Shown here in pieces: positions 8,944 through 16,635 of a stretch of 64,000 bases of DNA. The number at the start of each line of letters is the position of its first letter. Position 1 is the first letter of the stretch. The translations under genes and the position numbers were made by a program. This stretch comes from Pollutimonas sp036675275 (lineage in GTDB: Bacteria; Pseudomonadota; Gammaproteobacteria; Burkholderiales; Burkholderiaceae_B), in NCBI GenBank assembly GCA_036675275.1, contig JAKFFG010000071.1:124001-188000 (forward strand), read 5' to 3'. The notes beneath the pieces were generated by a model. That model did no database searches. It saw only the letters and a list, made by a program, of their open reading frames with translations, and was not told the DNA's origin.

Positions 8944-9841
8944 TTTTTTCCCTATAAATCAGCCACGGCATCACCGACTCGGTCAGTAAGGCAGCCGTCG
9001 TCAACGAATCCTTGGATTGATGGGCGACCGCGGCGGAAAGCGCTTCGATCATGCCCAGTGCCGCCGTTTCCGAGTTCGACAGAAATTGCCGTTGGCTGTG
9101 AGCGTACAAACAAATGTCGGCCATCGGAGCAAGCGGCGAGGTAGGTTTATCGGTAATGGCCAACAACGGAATTCCGTTGGCCTTCGCAGCTTTCGCCAAC
9201 GTAACCGTATCGGCCAGGTAACGTGGAAAGGCAATCGCAATGACCAGATCGCCAGGCTTTATTCGAGACAGCTCGCGCGCGGCGTGCGACACCCCGCCCG
9301 GCCCTGCCAGGCACTCGACCATCGGGCAATGCAGGCTCAGCCCGCGCTGCAACAAGCCGCCCAGAAACCCACTTGAGCCAAAGCCGATAATGAAGATGCG
9401 TTCTGCGCCCAGCACCGCCTGCACTGCTTTTTCGCATTGTTCGGCGCTTAGCGACATGCGGGTGAGCTCGGAATTGCGCTGATCTTCGTACAGGGACGAG
9501 GCAAAGACATCGAAGCTGCTGGCCGAGCGTGTCAACTCCAGCCGCAGGCGCTCAATGGGTTCCAGCGCCTCTTCAAAGCGCTGCGCCAGCTGTGCCCGGA
9601 ATTGCGCGTAGCCCGGCAAGCCGAGCGCCCGGGCGAACCGATTGGCCGTGGCAATGGATACATTGCATTCTTGGGCGAATTCGTCGATAGACATGATCGC
9701 GACTTTGAACGGACGAGCCAGCACATAATCGGCCATGCGGCGGTGCGAGGCACTGAGTGCAGGCATGGATTGCGCGATGCGCTCCACCACCGAAAAAGAT
9801 GGCGCAGAATCTGCGGCAGCAGGTTGGGAATGCTCGTTCAT
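8933..9841 (-). CDS. MurR/RpiR family transcriptional regulator
   Basis: Protein of about 302 residues from the ATG at 9841 (MNEHSQPAAAD). This start is preferred because AAGG lies just upstream; an extension to 9874 would need TTG. The N-terminal HTH-6 domain is visible (SASHRRMADYVLARP; MSIDEFAQECNVSIATANRFARALG), followed by a SIS sugar-phosphate-type domain (AERIFIIGFGSSGFLGGLLQRG; KPGDLVIAIAFPRYLADTV; LLAITDKPTSPLAP). It is the first gene of the peptide operon and probably autoregulates it through the palindromes at 9890-9938. The SIS ligand might be an amino-sugar or peptide breakdown product; that is speculative. Confidence 0.9.
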   Translation of the reverse strand: MNEHSQPAAADSAPSFSVVERIAQSMPALSASHRRMADYVLARPFKVAIMSIDEFAQECNVSIATANRFARALGLPGYAQFRAQLAQRFEEALEPIERLRLELTRSASSFDVFASSLYEDQRNSELTRMSLSAEQCEKAVQAVLGAERIFIIGFGSSGFLGGLLQRGLSLHCPMVECLAGPGGVSHAARELSRIKPGDLVIAIAFPRYLADTVTLAKAAKANGIPLLAITDKPTSPLAPMADICLYAHSQRQFLSNSETAALGMIEALSAAVAHQSKDSLTTAALLTESVMPWLIYREKNDD

Positions 9842-9889
9842 AACGCCTTGGAAGGGCGCGCCGCCGAAAAACAAGGGCGCCAGTGAAAT

Positions 9890-9938
9890 GTGTAAGTTAA
9901 TTTACACCGGATAAAACATGATGAAAATTAATTTTCAT
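9890..9938 (-). promoter_or_regulatory. Inferred promoter with two palindromic operators for the RpiR-peptide operon
   Basis: ATGAAAATTAATTTTCAT (9921-9938) is a perfect 18-bp palindrome. An 18-bp near-palindrome, GTGTAA-N6-TTACAC, occupies 9890-9907. Read on the minus strand, a -35-like TTTTCA (9927-9922) lies in the first palindrome and a -10-like TAAATT (9904-9899) lies in the second, with a 17-base spacer. Binding here would block RNA polymerase directly. RpiR-family regulators are known to bind AT-rich palindromes of this general form. The nearest start codon is 49 bases downstream. Confidence 0.6.
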
Positions 9939-9986
9939 AGGGAATAACCCTTGTGGTTACATCTTTCCCGTCCGCCAAAAGCTGCC

Positions 9987-10015
9987 TTGATCGTAAGGCT
10001 AAACTGCCTTACCAT
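9987..10015 (+). promoter_or_regulatory. Promoter and embedded palindromic operator of the toxin-antitoxin operon
   Basis: A -35-like TTGATC (9987-9992) and a -10-like TACCAT (10010-10015) are separated by 17 bases. The spacer holds a perfect inverted repeat GTAAGGC-N6-GCCTTAC (9993-9999 and 10006-10012). This is the expected place for autorepression by an AbrB-fold antitoxin or its toxin complex. The antitoxin start codon is 33 bases further on. Confidence 0.6.
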
Positions 10016-10047
10016 TTTCCTATCGAATCAATCCTGGACTGCTATCC

Positions 10048-10305
10048 ATGACGACATTGACTATCACTTCGAAGGGACAAGTGACCCTGCGCAAAGATGT
10101 ACTCAAGCACCTCGGAGTTGAACCCGGGCAGAAAGTCAGCGTCGATAAGCTGCCGGATGGCCGTATAGAAGTCAGGGCAGTTCAACAAACGCACGATATC
10201 GCCGACGCATACGGCATCCTCGCACCCAAAAACAAAAACAACATCACGCTTACGCTGGAAGACATTGAGCAACTTGCCCAGCAAGGATGGGCCAGCGAGA
10301 AATGA
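10048..10305 (+). CDS. AbrB/MazE-like antitoxin
   Basis: Small protein of 85 residues with a swapped-hairpin AbrB DNA-binding domain at the N-terminus: MTTLTITSKGQVTLRKDVLKHLGVEPGQKVSVDKLPDGRIEVRA. The C-terminal tail (residues 48-85) is the likely toxin-binding part. Its stop overlaps the toxin start as ATGA. The role is neutralising the adjacent PIN ribonuclease and repressing the operon via the upstream palindrome; this is inferred from family and arrangement. Confidence 0.88.
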   Translation: MTTLTITSKGQVTLRKDVLKHLGVEPGQKVSVDKLPDGRIEVRAVQQTHDIADAYGILAPKNKNNITLTLEDIEQLAQQGWASEK

Positions 10306-10703
10306 AGGTCACTGCCGACACAAACGTGCTGCTGCGGTTCCTGATGCGCGATGACGAAAAACAAGCGATGGCGGCGGCAGCCCTGCTTACCGAGGCCAAG
10401 ATTGTGGCGCTAACCCTGCCGGCACTTTGCGAGGTGGTTTGGGTGTTATCGCGCGGCTACAAGCTGTCTTCGACGGATATCGCTCATGCCTTGCAAATGC
10501 TCATCAATAGCAGCAATGTTGCTGTCAACCGCAAAGCGGTAGAGGCGGGATTATTGCTGCTGCAGCAGGGCGGTGATTTTGCGGATGGAGTCATTGCACA
10601 CGAGGGTGGGCAGTTGGGCGCGGATACTTTCGTCTCTTTCGACAAGAAAGCCGTGGCACTTATGCGGACAAACCGTCAAAACGCCCGTTTGCTGAAGACC
10701 TGA
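10302..10703 (+). CDS. vapC: VapC-type PIN domain toxin ribonuclease
   Basis: Protein of 133 residues from the ATG at 10302, which overlaps the antitoxin stop. A start 15 bases earlier is possible but lies inside the antitoxin. The PIN-domain acidic residues are present: Asp6 in ADTNVLLR, Glu44 in LCEVVW, Asp92/Asp95 in DFADG and Asp114 in VSFDKKA, so the nuclease looks intact. VapC enzymes cleave specific tRNA or rRNA sites. The pair forms a complete, probably functional, type II toxin-antitoxin module. Confidence 0.9.
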   Translation: MKVTADTNVLLRFLMRDDEKQAMAAAALLTEAKIVALTLPALCEVVWVLSRGYKLSSTDIAHALQMLINSSNVAVNRKAVEAGLLLLQQGGDFADGVIAHEGGQLGADTFVSFDKKAVALMRTNRQNARLLKT

Positions 10704-10750
10704 ATATCGCTACACCACCAGGCCAACGCTTCATTCCGTGCAAACCCTAG

Positions 10751-10792
10751 TTGCACCCGTATTTCATGTGTGTAAAATTCTTTTCATACACA
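10751..10792 (+). promoter_or_regulatory. Candidate promoter with imperfect inverted repeat for the cupin gene
   Basis: TTGCAC (10751-10756) and TAAAAT (10773-10778) are spaced 16 bases. An imperfect inverted repeat with outer arms TGTGT and ACACA spans 10767-10792, overlapping the -10 and reaching the AGGAAAC ribosome-binding site of the cupin gene. It would suit a repressor site; no regulator can be named. Confidence 0.4.
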
Positions 10793-10804
10793 GGAAACAT
10801 AATC

Positions 10805-11185
10805 ATGGCTAAACCATCTTGGATCGTCCGCGAATCTGACATCGCGGGCTACTCTCCCGCCAATCACAGCGGCACCGTCAATCGTCGTCTCATCAGCCGG
10901 GAAACCGTGGGTGCCCAGCATGTTGAGGTACTGGTCGGCACCATCGAGAAAAACCAGGGCGCACATCCCCATGCGCATCCCGGCATAGAGCAAGTCTGTT
11001 ATTTGCTGTCGGGGTCCGCCATTGTGGAAGTCGAGGGCGAACGTGGCGAACTGCTGCCCGGCGACTGCTGCTATTTTCCGCCAGATAAAAAACATGTCTT
11101 TACCGTGACCAGCGAAGAACCCGCGCGTCTGCTGGTCATTTACTCGCCGCCCTATGAAGAAAACCCCGACCGGGTTATTCGTTAA
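10805..11185 (+). CDS. Cupin domain protein
   Basis: Protein of 126 residues from the ATG at 10805 with AGGAAAC about 6 bases upstream. It is a single beta-barrel cupin. Motif 1 is visible as HPHAHPGIEQVCYLLSGSAIVEVEG (two His and one Glu for metal), and motif 2 as LLPGDCCYFPPDKKHVF. The N-terminus WIVRESDIAGYSPANHSGTVNRRLI resembles small cupins found beside Bug receptors and CoA-transferases. It is probably a metal-binding sugar- or acid-handling protein; the reaction is unknown. It is followed by 146 bases that start with a degenerate short tandem repeat. Confidence 0.8.
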   Translation: MAKPSWIVRESDIAGYSPANHSGTVNRRLISRETVGAQHVEVLVGTIEKNQGAHPHAHPGIEQVCYLLSGSAIVEVEGERGELLPGDCCYFPPDKKHVFTVTSEEPARLLVIYSPPYEENPDRVIR

Positions 11186-11237
11186 GTCCGGATCATTCGC
11201 TAAGCCGGATCAATCGCCAAGCCGCGTCATCGTCAAG
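11177..11237. repeat. Degenerate 17-18 bp tandem repeat at the cupin 3' end
   Basis: Three successive units start at 11177, 11195 and 11212, of the form ATTCGYTAAGYCCGGATC, with a fourth partial unit at 11229. The first unit contains the cupin stop codon, so the array looks like repeated duplication of the gene's last codons and stop (Ile-Arg-stop). No function is evident. Confidence 0.55.
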
Positions 11238-11331
11238 TTCCATACGCTGCGCCTTACCGTTTAAGCTTTATTCGTCAAGCCCCACACAACAACAGCCGCC
11301 AGCTCACACCGCGGCACCGGAGACCCCCACC

Positions 11332-12342
11332 ATGAAAACATTCTCGACCCTAAACGCGTCATCTAGCCTAGCGGCCCACTTTTCGGCCAAGCGCCTGCTG
11401 GGCACTTCCTTGCTGGGCCTTGCGCTTTGCGCCACCAGCGCCCTGGCCGCCTATCCCGAAAAGCCTATCAGTCTTGTCGTGCCCTTCCCCGCCGGGTCCG
11501 GCACCGACGCCGTGGGCCGCATTTTTGCCGAAGAACTCAGCAAGTTGCTGGGCCAGACGGTCATCGTTGAAAACAAGCCTGGCGCCAATGCCACGATCGC
11601 GGCCAACTATGTTGCCAGGGCCAAGCCCGACGGCTACACCCTGTTCGTCACCACCAATACCTCGCACTCGGCCGCCCCGTGGCTGATGAAGAACGTATCG
11701 TACGATCCGGTCAAAGACTTCACCCCTATCGCACGCGGCGGCAACTTGCCCTTCCTGTTGGTTGCCAACCCGGGCGAGCCTTACAAGACGGTCAAGGAAC
11801 TCATCGACTACGCCAAAGCCAATCCGGGCAGCGTCACCTACGCCACCGGAAACAGTACCGGCATTGTGGCTGGCGCCACGCTTGGCGTTGTGGCCGGCGT
11901 GGACCTGCTGCATATCCCCTACAAAGGCACGCCTCAGGCCCTGACCGACCTGGTCGGCGGGCAGGTGGACTTCATGTTCACGGATTTCACTTCCGGCATG
12001 CCTTTCGTGAAATCGGGTCGCCTGCACGCCATGGCCGTATCCACCGCCAAGCGCAGTGAACTCGTCCCCGACCTGCCGTCCATGGAAGAAGCCGGCGTAC
12101 CCAATTTCGACATCAATTCATGGAACGGCTATTTCGGCCCGGCCGGCATGTCGCCCGAGATCGTGCAGGTGTTGAACACAGCCATCAACAAGATCGTCAG
12201 CAATCCCGAAACCAAGGCGCGCCTGGCCAGCCTGGGCTTTGACGCCTTCAGCGGCACGCCCGAAGAATTCGCCAAGTTCGTGCAAGAGCAATACGTCCTC
12301 TGGGGCGACTTGATCAAAGCCGCCAAAATCGCACCGCAATAA
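11332..12342 (+). CDS. Bug family tripartite tricarboxylate transporter receptor (TctC-like)
   Basis: Periplasmic solute receptor of 336 residues with a signal peptide ending about SALA-AYPEKPISLVVPFPAGSGTDAVGR. The PFPAGG-like loop, TVIVENKPGANATIAANYVARAKPDGYTL and the late domain HIPYKGTPQALTDLVGGQVDFMF are Bug hallmarks. Bug receptors bind carboxylates or amides; most are orphans with no TctAB partner, as here. The neighbouring CoA-transferase and acyl-CoA dehydrogenase suggest the ligand is an organic acid that is activated to a CoA thioester. The CoA-transferase gene starts 10 bases after the stop. Confidence 0.92.
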   Translation: MKTFSTLNASSSLAAHFSAKRLLGTSLLGLALCATSALAAYPEKPISLVVPFPAGSGTDAVGRIFAEELSKLLGQTVIVENKPGANATIAANYVARAKPDGYTLFVTTNTSHSAAPWLMKNVSYDPVKDFTPIARGGNLPFLLVANPGEPYKTVKELIDYAKANPGSVTYATGNSTGIVAGATLGVVAGVDLLHIPYKGTPQALTDLVGGQVDFMFTDFTSGMPFVKSGRLHAMAVSTAKRSELVPDLPSMEEAGVPNFDINSWNGYFGPAGMSPEIVQVLNTAINKIVSNPETKARLASLGFDAFSGTPEEFAKFVQEQYVLWGDLIKAAKIAPQ

Positions 12343-12352
12343 TGGTATTGAT

Positions 12353-13588
12353 GTGACTACAGCCCAAGCTTCTGCTGGCCCGCTCGACGGCATACGTATC
12401 CTGGATCTAAGCTCCGTGGTCATGGGGCCTTACGCCACGCAGATCCTGGGCGACCTGGGCGCCGACGTGATCAAGCTGGAGTCGCCCGCGGGCGACAACA
12501 TGCGCGCAGTCGGCCCCATGCGCAACCCCGGCATGGGCGCCATGTACTTGCACCTCAACCGCAACAAGCGCTCGATCGTGCTGGACCTTAAAACGCCGCA
12601 AGGCCGGCAGGCCTGCCTGGACCTAGCCAAGACCGTCGACGTCCTGCTCTACAACGTACGCCCACAGGCAATGGCCCGGCTGGGCCTCAGTTACGAAGAC
12701 CTGGCGCAGGCCAACCCCAAGCTCGTCTATGTGGGCGCCTACGGTTTCGGCAGCAATGGCCCGTATGCAGGCAAGCCCGCGTACGACGACCTGATCCAGG
12801 GCATGACCGCCATTCCTTCCCTTTACCAGCAAAATTCCGGCGACGTGCCACGCTACGCGCCGCTGACGCTGGCGGATCGCGCCGTCGGCATGCAGGTGGC
12901 CATTGCCATGCTGGCCGGCGTCATCCAGGCCCGCGCTTCGGGCCAAGGCCAGGCCATAGAAGTGCCCATGTTCGAAGCCATGGCGCAGCTGGTGCTGGGC
13001 GATCATTTGGGCGGCGAAACCTTCAGCCCGTCGGAAGGCCCCACCGGCTATGCACGCCTTCTGGTCTCCTACCGCAGGCCTTATGCCACGGCCAATGGCT
13101 ACGTCAGCGTACTCATCTACAACGACAAGCACTGGTCCCGATTCTTCGAGCTCATCGGACGCAGCGACTTGCTGCAAGACCCCCGTTTCAGCACCCACAC
13201 CGCTCGCGCCCGGCATATTGACGAAGCCTATTGTTTTGTATCCGAGACCCTTGCGACCAATACCAGCGAATACTGGCTGCAGGCGTTCAACGCGGCCGAC
13301 ATCCCGTCGGCGCCGCTGTACAGCGTCGACGACCTAATCGCCGATCCGCACTTGAAGCAGGTCGGCATGCTGCAAGACCTGCAGCACCCTACCGAAGGCG
13401 CCATACGGTCGCCCGCACCGGTAGGCAATTATTCCAAAACGCCGCTGAGCATACGGCGCAACGCGCCTGGCCTGGGCGAGCATACGCAAGAAGTACTGCA
13501 TGAAGCGGGCCTGGCCGATGCCGACATTGAAAGCGTAATGGGCGGCAAGCCGGCACTCACCACCACAAACAACGGGAAAATATCGTGA
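12353..13588 (+). CDS. Class III CoA-transferase (CaiB/BaiF family)
   Basis: Protein of 411 residues starting at GTG. The N-terminal family signature is LDGIRILDLSSVVMGPYATQILGDLGADVIKLE. The catalytic Asp is probably Asp175 in TLADRAVGM, at the position of the formyl-CoA transferase aspartate. The enzyme moves CoA between carboxylic acids. It lies between the Bug receptor and an acyl-CoA dehydrogenase whose start overlaps its stop (GTGA), so the three genes appear to work on one imported acid. Substrate unknown; dicarboxylates are common for this family. Confidence 0.9.
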   Translation: MTTAQASAGPLDGIRILDLSSVVMGPYATQILGDLGADVIKLESPAGDNMRAVGPMRNPGMGAMYLHLNRNKRSIVLDLKTPQGRQACLDLAKTVDVLLYNVRPQAMARLGLSYEDLAQANPKLVYVGAYGFGSNGPYAGKPAYDDLIQGMTAIPSLYQQNSGDVPRYAPLTLADRAVGMQVAIAMLAGVIQARASGQGQAIEVPMFEAMAQLVLGDHLGGETFSPSEGPTGYARLLVSYRRPYATANGYVSVLIYNDKHWSRFFELIGRSDLLQDPRFSTHTARARHIDEAYCFVSETLATNTSEYWLQAFNAADIPSAPLYSVDDLIADPHLKQVGMLQDLQHPTEGAIRSPAPVGNYSKTPLSIRRNAPGLGEHTQEVLHEAGLADADIESVMGGKPALTTTNNGKIS

Positions 13589-14751
13589 GTTTCGTATTGA
13601 CAGATGATCGCAAGGCATTGGTCGCCGGTGTGGAAGCCTTGTGCGAGCAGTATCCCAACGACTATTGGCTGGAGCGCGACCGCGACGGCGAGTACCCGCA
13701 TGCGTTTCATCGCGACCTGGCAAAGGCCGGATGGCTGGGCATTGCCATGCCCGAAGAATACGGCGGCTCAGGCCTGGGCATGACCGAAGCCGCGCTCATG
13801 ATGCACACGATATCGCGGTCCGGCGCCGGGTTCTCGGGCGCATCGGCCGTGCACATGAATATTTTCGGACTGAATCCCGTGGTCGTGTTCGGTTCGCCCG
13901 AGCAACGCGCCAAGGCGCTGCCCCCCTTGATCAGCGGCGAACAAAAAGCCTGTTTTGCCGTGACCGAGCCCGATGCGGGGCTGGACACGACCAAGCTGAC
14001 CACACGCGCCGTGCGCGACGGCGACCACTACGTGGTGCACGGACGCAAAATCTGGATCTCCACAGCCCAGGTCGCCAACAAGATGCTGCTGCTGGCGCGC
14101 ACTACGCCCTTGTCGGAAGTGAAGAAGCCCACGCAAGGCTTGTCGCTGTTCTATACCGACCTGGACCGCAGCAAGATCGAAGTACGCGAAATCGAAAAAA
14201 TGGGCCGCAAGTGCGTGGATTCGAACATGCTGTTCATCGACGGACTTCGCATTCCCGTGGAAGACCGCATCGGCGATGAAGGTGAAGGCTTCAAATACAT
14301 TCTGCACGGCCTGAATCCCGAGCGCATCCTGATCGCGGCCGAAGCCGTCGGCCTAGGCCGCGCGGCGCTGGATCGCGCGGTGGAGTATGCGAAGGAACGC
14401 GTGGTGTTCGGGCGCTCGATCGGCCAGAACCAGGGAATTCAGCATCCTTTGGCGCAGGCATGGATGCAACTGGAAGCGGCGGATCTGATGGTGCAGAAGG
14501 CTGCCTATTTGTACGACGAGGGTCTGCCTTGCGGGGAGTATGCGAATTCAGCCAAATACCTGGCGGCCGAGGCGGCGTTCAATGCTTGCCAGACGGCTAT
14601 TCTTACGCTGGGCGGCATGGGGTATGCGAAGGAATATCATGTCGAGCGGTATTTGCGTGAAAGCTTCATCCCCCGGATCGCACCGGTGAGTCCGCAGTTG
14701 ATTATGTGTTTTATTGCGGAGAAGGTGCTGGGGTTGCCGAAGTCTTATTAG
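13585..14751 (+). CDS. Acyl-CoA dehydrogenase
   Basis: FAD enzyme of 388 residues, GTG start overlapping the previous stop. Landmarks are CFAVTEPDAGLDTTKLTTRAVRDGDHYVVHGRKIWIS around residues 128-165, the FAD-contact helix region RVVFGRSIGQNQGIQHPLAQ near residue 272, and the C-terminal TLGGMGYAKEYHVERYLRES near residue 345. It would introduce a double bond into the acyl-CoA made by the adjacent CoA-transferase. The gene ends tail to tail with the SDR gene with 4 bases of overlap, which closes this cluster. Confidence 0.92.
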   Translation: MSFVLTDDRKALVAGVEALCEQYPNDYWLERDRDGEYPHAFHRDLAKAGWLGIAMPEEYGGSGLGMTEAALMMHTISRSGAGFSGASAVHMNIFGLNPVVVFGSPEQRAKALPPLISGEQKACFAVTEPDAGLDTTKLTTRAVRDGDHYVVHGRKIWISTAQVANKMLLLARTTPLSEVKKPTQGLSLFYTDLDRSKIEVREIEKMGRKCVDSNMLFIDGLRIPVEDRIGDEGEGFKYILHGLNPERILIAAEAVGLGRAALDRAVEYAKERVVFGRSIGQNQGIQHPLAQAWMQLEAADLMVQKAAYLYDEGLPCGEYANSAKYLAAEAAFNACQTAILTLGGMGYAKEYHVERYLRESFIPRIAPVSPQLIMCFIAEKVLGLPKSY

Positions 14752-15419
14752 GCGGCGCGGGCGTATTCCCGCCGCAATGAAATGATTGCATCCTGTACTG
14801 GAACGTCGCCGTCCGTCAGTTCAATAATTTCGCGACGAATCGATGGTGTTTCAATGAGTGCGGCCAACATCGCCGCAACGTTGCCTCGCGCTACCGGCCC
14901 ATACGGAATCGCCAAATTTGCGTTTACCAATCCATCGCCATGTTCATTAGTTAGTGTCCCGGGCCGAAGGATGACCCAATCCAGCGGGGATGCAACCAGC
15001 GCGTTATCGGCATACCTTTTTACTTTCATGTAATGCTCAAAGCCTTCCTTTCTGGGCTGGTCACGGATCGCGTCCATAAATGCGGAAACAAGGTACAAAC
15101 GCAAGATACCGTTTGCCTTTGCTGCATGAATCGCTTTTATGACACCCTCTCCGTCGATAGCGCTCGTCCGCTCTAACCCACTACCCGCAGCGCCAGCAGA
15201 AAAGACGATAACATCGCTATTCTTCGTTAAATCGGTCAGATCATCGGCCGTCATATTCATGATGTCTGCATGACAGGGCGTCATGCCTGCTTCTGCCAGA
15301 CGACTTGCCTGCTCGGGTTTACGGTGAAGAGCAGTCACTTTGTGTCCCGCCTCGATGAGCATAGGCCCAAGCTTGGAACCAACGCCCCCAGTAGCACCAA
15401 TGATAAAAATTCTGCTCAT
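14748..15419 (-). CDS. NAD(P)-binding SDR-like protein (atypical short-chain dehydrogenase)
   Basis: Protein of about 223 residues from the ATG at 15419 (MSRIFIIGATGGVGSKLGPMLIEAGHKVTALHR). The Rossmann motif GATGGVG sits at the extreme N-terminus. Later segments DVIVFSAGAAGSGLERTSAIDGEGVIKAI and LDWVILRPGTLTNEHGDG are typical of NAD(P)H-binding YwnB/YhfK-like proteins, which lack a full Tyr-xxx-Lys catalytic pair. Substrate unknown. It is a stand-alone gene at the start of a mixed accessory patch. Confidence 0.82.
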   Translation of the reverse strand: MSRIFIIGATGGVGSKLGPMLIEAGHKVTALHRKPEQASRLAEAGMTPCHADIMNMTADDLTDLTKNSDVIVFSAGAAGSGLERTSAIDGEGVIKAIHAAKANGILRLYLVSAFMDAIRDQPRKEGFEHYMKVKRYADNALVASPLDWVILRPGTLTNEHGDGLVNANLAIPYGPVARGNVAAMLAALIETPSIRREIIELTDGDVPVQDAIISLRREYARAA

Positions 15420-15481
15420 ATCTTCTGTCCTCCACATGAAATTCAACCCACCGCCTTACGCCCAGCAATGACGGCCTCGAC

Positions 15482-16113
15482 CTAAATATTCGTCTGGTCC
15501 GGTGGCACGCCTTCGGGCATTCTGGCCACGCACGCGATGTTCTTGCGCAGCTCCATTTCCGCACCGAGCCCGAAACAGGCCATCGAGATCGAGCCCATGG
15601 TGTGGCCTCGAACCAGCAGTTCGAGCTTCTGGTTTTCCGCCGCCGCCAAGCCTGCCAAATAGAGCAACGGGATAAAGTGATCGGGCGTGGGCACTGCAAG
15701 ACGATAGTCGGGATGATCCAGCACGCGCAGGATATCGCCCGGTTCCCGCGCCAGCTGTTCCACCACGGCATCATCAAATCGTTCCGCCCAGTCATATGCC
15801 GACTCCTGCTGGCGCCATTGCAGCAACTTCAGGTTGTGCACGACGTTGCCGCTGCAAGGTCGGTGTCGCCAGGAGCGGGGTACTGGAAGTCGAACAGCGC
15901 TTGCGGAAACCCATAGAAATCGTGAATGGTTCTGGGATCAGGCATCGCCGTGATCGCGGTAGCACCGAAATACCAGTGTGCGGAAACGACCAGCAAGGCC
16001 CTGGGCCGGCGCAAATGCCGACCGAACGCTTCCCACGCTTCGGTGTAGCCATTCTGTTCGAGTGTGTTCATCGGATTTCCGTGTCCAATGAAAAGGGCTG
16101 GCATCTTGCTCAT
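15482..16113 (-). pseudogene. Broken DODA-type extradiol dioxygenase (YgiD-like), internal deletion and frameshift
   Basis: Two reading frames together make a YgiD/4,5-DOPA dioxygenase-like protein with its middle missing. The upstream part (16113 down to about 15850) encodes PALFIGHGNPMNTLE, VVSAHWYFG and FDFQYPAPGDTDLA. After a junction at about 15845-15855 the other frame continues SGNVVHNLKLLQWR and ends PTPDHFIPLLYLAGLA...GSISMACFGL. Compared with E. coli YgiD from memory, about 70 residues including the GFDHGSWG segment are gone and the frame is shifted, so it cannot make active enzyme. The ends are otherwise well conserved, which suggests recent loss. Confidence 0.85.
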
Positions 16114-16299
16114 GCTGCACTCCTTCGGAGGTGGGCTTACCTACTTGTACACCATATGCAGCACTTGTCCACTCAGAACGGGTTGCTCGGCCATTACGTT
16201 CGCGAAGCTCAAGTCTGCATGGGGCTTTATGTGTATCACCGGCTGCACGCTGCGCCACGGGCCAGGCCAAGGCCAAAGGACATGCCCAGAAGCACTTCG

Positions 16300-16488
16300 A
16301 TTCAGATCTTGATAATGGTGTTGCTGTACAAAGCGACCAAGGGAGATAGCCACCAGGCGATAGCCCGACTCACGAAAATAGCGTAGCGCGTCGTGGCTTG
16401 ATACGGGCATATCCGCCCGCCCAAGCGAGTGCTTTATGGCGATTTCCCACACGCTTACAACGCTTACTTCAAAAACAGTATGCTTAGT
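16300..16488 (-). pseudogene. PIN-domain toxin remnant
   Basis: On the minus strand codons 16488 to 16300 read VSVVSVWEIAIKHSLGR, then DALRYFRESGYRLVAISLGRF, then QHHYQDLN. This matches the middle of PIN toxins of the type SxxSxWEIAIKxxLGKL...HHRDPFDR. A stop codon lies just upstream (16489-16491), so the N-terminal DTHxLLW segment is missing. After DLN the match to the C-terminal acidic motif is lost. No partner antitoxin is visible. It is a decayed fragment. Confidence 0.6.
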
Positions 16489-16635
16489 CTAGTCAAGCCA
16501 AATTTCCATGACAAGACATTGAGGTAGACGACGCCCTGCACACCGTGGGAGCCCCTTAAGCGTAGCCCGACAAATCCGTCCCTTGATAACCGCAGCCAAT
16601 GCCAATTTCATTGACACCAGAAAACATTCTGCCTC

